Of a stretch of 64,000 bases of DNA, positions 58,463-64,000 are shown in pieces. Within the stretch, counting starts at the first letter, position 1. Every line of letters begins with the position of its first letter. The DNA comes from Dromiciops gliroides (Eukaryota; Chordata; Mammalia; Microbiotheria; Microbiotheriidae), in the NCBI RefSeq assembly GCF_019393635.1, contig NC_057861.1, positions 659,893,724 to 659,957,723 on the forward strand, written 5' to 3'. Both the position numbers and the translations under genes were made by a program. Under the pieces are notes generated by a model, which worked only from the letters and a program-made list of their open reading frames with translations, was not told where the DNA came from and did not search any database.

Positions 58463-59605
58463 GACCCTAATTGAGAAATGGACAAAAGATATGAACAGAA
58501 AGTTTTCAGATGAAGAAATTAAAGCTATAGCCATATGAAAAAAATGTTCTCAATCACTACTAATTAGAGAAATGCAAATTAAAACTACTCTGAGGTGCTA
58601 CCTCACACCTATCCAATTGGCTAATATGACAAGAAAGGAAAATGATAAATGTTGGAGATGTGGGAAAATTCAAGCACTAATGCACTGTTGGTGGACTTGT
58701 GAACTGATCCAACCATTCTGGAGAGCAATTTGGAACCATGACCCAGCTATATCACTACTAGGTCTATATACCAAAGAGATCATTAAAAAAGGGAGAAGAA
58801 CCCACATGTGCAAAAATATTGATAGCTGCTCTTTTGTGGTGGCAAAGAATTAAAAATTAAGGGGATGGGGGACAGCTAGGTGGCACAGTGGATAAAGCAC
58901 TGGCCCTGGATTCAGGAGTACCTGAGTTCAAATCCGGCCTCAGACACTTGACACTGTGTGACCCTGGGCAAGTCACTTAACTCTCATTCCCTCGAAGAAA
59001 AAAAAATTAAGGGGATGCCCATCAATTGAGGAATGGCTAAACAAGTTGTGGTATATGAATGTAATGGAATAACATTGCAGTGTAAGAAACAATAAGCAGG
59101 CAGATTTCAGAAAAACCTGGACTTATATGACTAGATGCTGAGTAACATGAGCAGAAACAAGAGACAATTGTACACAGTATCAACAATACTGTGTGATGAT
59201 CAGCTGTTCTCAGCAATGCAAATGATCCAAGGCAATGCCAAAAGACTCATGAAGGAAAATGGTCTCTACATAGAGAAAAAAGAACTATGGAGTCTGAATG
59301 CAGATTAAAGCATACTATTTTCACTTTTGTTGTTGCATTTTTTTGTTGTTGTTCTTTTTTGTGTTATATTTCTCTTTTGTTTTGACTCCTCTTATGATAT
59401 GACTAATGTAGAAATATGTTTAACGTGATTCTAATGTATAACCAATATCAGATTGCTGGCTGGCCTTGGGAGGCAGGAGGGGATAGTGGGAGAAAAATTT
59501 GGAACTCAAAATCTTACAAAAGTGAGTGTTGAAAAATATCTTTACATGTAGTTTGAAAAAAAACAAAGGTCTGGTAAAATGAAAAACAACAACAACAACA
59601 ACAAA
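58463..59605 (+). mobile_element. 5'-truncated L1 copy with a nested SINE
   Basis: It begins at AATTGAGAAATGGACAAAAG and runs to the 3'UTR and an (AAC)n-rich tail. ORF2 C-terminal codons at 58572-58853 ([32 protein letters not shown]) are recognisable. AAGGCAGTCTAA flanks it at 58451-58462 and 59606-59617. The SINE at 58868-59001 has its own duplication. Confidence 0.85.
58868..59001 (+). mobile_element. Marsupial SINE with a small internal deletion, nested in L1
   Basis: AAAAATTAAGGGGATG is duplicated at 58852-58867 and 59002-59017. The usual CACTTACTAGCTGTG block is missing about 10 bp (ACTTGACACTGTGTGACC). Confidence 0.9.
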
Positions 59606-59617
59606 AAGGCAGTCTAA

Positions 59618-59690
59618 CATTGTATTTGCTTTCTTGACTGCCACATTATATTGCTGGAAGAATAAATCCAAATGACAATTGAAACTCAGC
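59618..59690 (-). mobile_element. CR1/L3-type LINE, continuation after the nested L1
   Basis: CATTGTATTTGCTTTCTTGA and CTGCCACATTATATTGCTGG continue the antisense element left at 58450. Confidence 0.5.
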
Positions 59691-59789
59691 TTTTATAATT
59701 TTTATATGTTTTTATTGAATTAATAGATCAGCAAAACCTTAGATTCTATTGACAATACTTAAAATTAGATCAAATTCATCGAATGTTTT

Positions 59790-59975
59790 AACATATATCA
59801 TCCTATAATGGAGGTTACACTTATCATTAGTCCCATTTTATAGATAAGGAATATAAACCATATGGAGGTTAAATAATTGGGTTATGGTAACCCAACTAGC
59901 CATTGATCGTACTGAGAGTCAAATCCACGTTTATGGATCTAAGCATTAAGGTTGTACGTATTACTGAACCATAAA
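59790..59975 (-). repeat. Old MIR-like element
   Basis: ATCCTATAATGGAGGTTACA, GTCCCATTTTATAGATAAGG and AACCCAACTAGCCATTGATC. Confidence 0.4.
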
Positions 59976-59979
59976 AATT

Positions 59980-61430
59980 ACAGTATGGTGATTTGAGGGA
60001 AAGGTTGTTAGAATTCATCTTTTCATCTTACATAGGATATGTAGATACTCTCAGCTGTTCAAAACCTCATAAGTATTGGGCCAGGCCAGTTTGCAGAGGC
60101 ATCATGGCCTAGAAAAGTCAGGATGGAGGTACTGGTTTCTTATCAGAGCTTTCTTTCCTCACCTTGTACCCATACTGCCAATGTGTGCACCACATGGATG
60201 GAGTCTGAAATACTCTTCTTCTGTTACAGTAGCAATGAATCCTGAGTGTGAATGTGAGCTTTTTTTTAAAAGAGGAAATACTAGGGCCTCTAGGTTTTTT
60301 GTCTCTTCCTAGAGCCCAGGAAAATGTTGAGTCAGCATGCTTCCGTATGGCAAATGGAAAACAGCTCTTAATGTCATTACATCATATCATATATCGACTG
60401 AGCTAGAAAAACAAGTAAAATTAAAGAGCATATTGGGTCAACAAGGCATGGGATCCATACAAATCAGTTACCAAGACAATGACCCATGAATTAAAAATCT
60501 GGAAGGGACCAGGACATAGTAGGTTGAATACTGGCCTTGGAAACTCATTGTTTATCATCTGTTTGCTGTCTCCTTGAAGTAATAGTTAGATCATAGTCGT
60601 TCTGTGGCTGGCAAAGTCAACTGGAAACTGCTCACTGCCGGGCCTAACATCTGATTGTTACTTTCCAGTCCATCAGCAGTGAAGAGAAGCCAAACAAACA
60701 TGATGCTCTCCCATCACCACTCAAAGGAATCTCCCATGCTTCTATTCCAAACAGCTGAAGCCCTCATGTTAAGTCAAAACAAAACTATATTCAGGACCCA
60801 GAAACTGTTCTTCCTTGAGAAAATTGAGTTAGCCTTACAAGAGATCAAATCAAACTGTTTCCCAGGTACTAGCAAGTGCCTAGAAGTCATTAGTAAGCTA
60901 AATATTTGTGTTTGAATGCGCCAACCTGCTGTTTGTCTGCAGACAGTGCTACTCAAAACTTCCTGTTAAACATAGCTATTGAAAGAGGAGCTGAAGTATT
61001 TGCCAAATATATGTCTTAGAGTGCTTGCCAGTCTCCTCCAGGTGCACAGTTTTGCAAACCAGAAAGTGCTTCATCAGCAAGGCCATACTAGGCCATCAGG
61101 CTAACTTTGCCAGGGCTAAGTAGTAGGCGACTAGAGAAAGGATAGGTAAAGCTATTGACACCCCCAAGAAAGGGTATGATTTTCACACTCCATGAGAAAA
61201 AACAAGGGCTAGCCAGAAAGTGCTGTCAAAAGCATGGACTAACCCTAGATGTCAGACATTCATTGAGAAAATTGACTTGGATTCTCTGTAGCCAGTCTCA
61301 ATTATTCTGCCATCCAACACATCCTCTTTTGCTCAGTAGAGAAGTAAGCAATAGAAATTTTGAAGCCTTAAAAATTACCTGATTTGCGTTATTATCCTTT
61401 TTAAGTTAAAAATGAAGATAGAAAGAACTT
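59980..61430. other. Repeat-poor region, no firm gene
   Basis: About 1.4 kb without a recognised repeat. The longest frame (60655-60915, 86 codons) has no family I know. It is slightly richer in GC than the flanking L1 pieces. Confidence 0.4.
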
Positions 61431-61435
61431 TGTAA

Positions 61436-62545
61436 AATCTACAAGAATGAGTCATTCTCCTATTGATAAATGGTCAAAAGATATGAACAGGCAGTTTTCT
61501 GATGAAGAAATCAAAACAACTTATTATTATGTGAAAAATGCTCTAAATCATTATTGATTAGAGAAGTACAAATTAAAACAGCCTTAAGATATTATTCTTC
61601 ACCTATCAGATTGGCAAAAATGATTAAAGGGGAAAATGACAAATACTGGAGGGCAAAAGTTGGAACACTAATTTTTGGTGGAATTGTGAACTGATGCAAC
61701 CATTTTGTAGAGCAATCTGGAATTATGCCCAAAGAGTTCTTAAACTCCTTTTGGCCCAGCAATACCACTACTAGGTCTATTTCCAAAGATGATTAGGGAA
61801 AAAGGAAAAAAAAAAACCTATTTGTTCTAAAATATTTATAGCAACTCTCTTTGTGGTGTCAAAGAACTGGAAATTGCAGGGATGCCCATCAATTACGGAA
61901 TGGCTGAACAAGTTTTGACATATGATTGTGATAGAATACTACTGTGCTATATAAAATGATGAGCTCAATTATTTTAGAAAAACATGGATAGAATTGCACA
62001 AAAAATGAAGAGTAAAATGAGCATAACCAAGAGAATTTTGTATATAGAAATAGCAATGTTATTTTAAAGAACAACTTTGAGCGAATAAGTTATTTCATTT
62101 GAAGGAAGATACCATGTGCATTCAGAGAAAGAATTGATGAATATAAGTATGTATAGAATGATTTTACATATAAATGTGTATATGTATGTATGTGTGTGTG
62201 AATCTTTGTATTTAATGGTAGCTGTCTCTAGGACAGGGGTAGGAAAAAAGGGAAAAATTTTACATGATAACTTATATATTTAAAAGGAATAGGGGCAGCT
62301 AGGTGGCACAGCAGATAAAGAACCAGCACTGTATTTAGGAGGATCTGAGTTAAAATCCGGCCTCAGGCACTTGACACTTACTAGCTCTGTGACCCTGAGC
62401 AAGTCACAACCCTCAGTGACCCCCCCAAAAAAAGTAATAGCAAGTTGTGCATAATAGATTTGCAGTTTCATGCATAATCATTTTTTATAATACTATGTTA
62501 TGGAAATGTTTTTTGTTCCATAAATTAAAAATAAAATAAAAATTA
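61436..62545 (+). mobile_element. Decayed L1 3' fragment with a nested SINE
   Basis: TCATTCTCCTATTGATAAAT and GGTCAAAAGATATGAACAGG match the ORF2 C-terminal region of the full-length copy (42940 onward), followed by a degenerate 3'UTR. The frame has several breaks. A SINE interrupts the 3'UTR at 62286-62433. Confidence 0.75.
62286..62433 (+). mobile_element. Marsupial tRNA-headed SINE nested in old L1
   Basis: A complete body with scattered substitutions, an AACCCTCAGTGACCCCC end and a short A-tail. Confidence 0.88.
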
Positions 62546-62843
62546 AATGGAAAATTTAGGGAAGATTAAAATACACATTTAAAAGATCTTTGTGGGCGGG
62601 GACAATTTTTTACTTTCTTTACATCCCTAGCCCTAAGACATTTAATCTCTATTACATAGTAGGCATTGATATCTATTTACAGAAATAAAGTAACTGTCAG
62701 TTTGAGAGCATAAAACATCTTTTCTAACTTGGCTTACTCATAAAATTATTATGTGCTAAATTTAAGATTATAGTTTATTCAGATAAATATTTAAAATTTT
62801 GTTGAATTTATTTACTTATTTTTTATTTTTGTCATGAATGTTT

Positions 62844-62992
62844 TTGTTTTTGTTTTGCAGGGCAATGAGTGTTAAGTGACTTGCCCAGGGTCACAAAGCT
62901 AGTAAGTGTCAAGTGTCTGAGGCTGGATTTGAACTCAGGTCTTCCTGAATCCACGGCTAGTGCTTTGTCCACTGTTCCACCTAGCTGCGCCC
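62844..62992 (-). mobile_element. Marsupial SINE, antisense
   Basis: TGTCATGAATGTTT is duplicated exactly at 62830-62843 and 62993-63006. Confidence 0.92.
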
Positions 62993-63354
62993 TGTCATGA
63001 ATGTTTTAAGCTGTTGAACTTTAAATGATTGATTCTCCCAGTCTGATACATTCTATTTTAAAGAAACAAACAAAAACTGAAGAACAGAAAAAAAATCCTC
63101 AGGATTATAATAAAACAACACATCACCACTGGATTTAGTGTCTTTTACAATAGCAAACTAAAACCAAAGTATTCATCTTTAGAAATTAAAATCAATGGAG
63201 AAATGTGTCCCTAAACTCATTGCATAAAACTTTTGGCACATTGAACTTTGCTCAAATTGTCTCAATTGTACTTCTTCTCATGAGTCATTTTTTTCCATAT
63301 TCATGAACTCTTGAAATCTGAAGTTTTACCTGAATGAAAGGGGAAAGGAAATAA

Positions 63355-63560
63355 GTGTCTATATAGCATTTCATATACTCTGCTATACACTTTACAATTG
63401 TTAGCTCATTTGATCCTCATAACAAACCTGTCAGGTAGATGCTGTTATATTCCCATTTTATATTTAAAGAAACTGAGGGAGACAGACATTAAATTACTTG
63501 CCTATGGTCACACAGCTAGTAGGATTCTGAGGCTGGATTTGAACTCAGGTCTTCCTGGTA
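63355..63560 (-). repeat. Old MIR-like element
   Basis: TTTGATCCTCATAACAAACC, CTTGCCTATGGTCACACAGC and TTGAACTCAGGTCTTCCTGG. Well preserved for its class. Confidence 0.6.
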
Positions 63561-63690
63561 TTCTTACAAACACTCATCAATTTATTTCCTATGCTGCAGA
63601 AGGAAAATGAATTCTTAAGGTTATGTCCAAAAATTGAACTCATTATCTTACCCTAAAACTTAAACTTATCTTTCCTCCTCACTTCTATAT

Positions 63691-63811
<121 letters not shown>

Positions 63812-63821
63812 TTTTTTTTGG

Positions 63822-63942
63822 CATGGGGCAATGAGGGTCCCACACAACTAGTAAGTGTCAAGTGTATGAGACTGGATCTGAACTCAGGTCCTCCTGAATC
63901 CAGGGCCAGTGCTTCATTTACTGTGCTACCTAGCTTCCTCCT
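63822..63942 (-). mobile_element. Marsupial SINE, antisense, with a CTTT-expanded tail
   Basis: The body is shortened (GAGGGTCCCACACAACTAG lacks the AAGTGACTTGCC part). Its A-tail side passes directly into the (CTTT)n array at 63691-63811. Confidence 0.88.
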
Positions 63943-64000
63943 AGATTCACTCTTTATCTGTTTGTTGAGATCTATCCATTCCAAGACTCATATGACAGGG

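Overview
This window is mammalian, almost certainly marsupial, chromosomal DNA. It is AT-rich and CpG-poor, it has no operon-like gene packing, and interspersed repeats account for most of the sequence I can identify. The lineage call rests on about 27 copies of a tRNA-headed SINE whose body reads GGCAGCTAGGTGGCRCAGTGG ... TCAAATCCGGCCTCAGACA ... CAAGTCACTTAACC. That family (WSINE1/SINE1-type, named from memory) is typical of marsupial genomes. A second SINE type with an RTE/BovB-like 3' end, and marsupial-style L1 copies, point the same way. I cannot fix the species. No multi-exon host gene could be recognised, so the window is intergenic or lies inside a large intron.

The centre (about 35.2-44.3 kb) is the most informative part. 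An ancient CR1/L3-type LINE on the minus strand has been split by at least two later retrotransposition events. The first is a processed copy of NDUFAB1, the mitochondrial acyl carrier protein (36416-37317, minus), with an 11-bp target-site duplication, a 3' A-rich tail, a polyadenylation signal and a fully open reading frame that keeps the phosphopantetheine serine. The second, 177 bp away, is a full-length L1 (37505-44012, plus) with a perfect 16-bp target-site duplication, a YY1-like site at its first bases, ORF1 broken by one stop codon, a roughly 580-bp purine-rich inter-ORF spacer, ORF2 broken by one frameshift in an A8 run, and a G-rich 3'UTR.

The flanks hold 5'-truncated or decayed L1 pieces (about 8.0, 15.5, 25.4, 48.8, 51.0, 58.5 and 61.4 kb), further CR1/L3 remnants, many old MIR/CORE-SINE-like fragments, one LTR-like promoter/poly(A) block (about 46.06-46.56 kb), and abundant microsatellites: a 900-bp TG / polypyrimidine / TATC compound at 5.9-6.8 kb, a (TA)37(CA)14 tract at 54.5 kb, and a CTTT array at 63.7 kb. 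Between them are repeat-free stretches at about 13.6-14.0, 17.0-17.3, 28.4-28.8, 33.8-35.1 and 60.0-61.4 kb where I see no gene. Some have the texture of conserved non-coding sequence, but that needs alignment.

Nothing here works as a multi-gene system. The biology is retrotransposition: L1 machinery plausibly supplied the enzyme for the NDUFAB1 copy, the poly(A) SINEs and the truncated L1s. The NDUFAB1 copy is the only reading frame I would put forward as a candidate functional gene.
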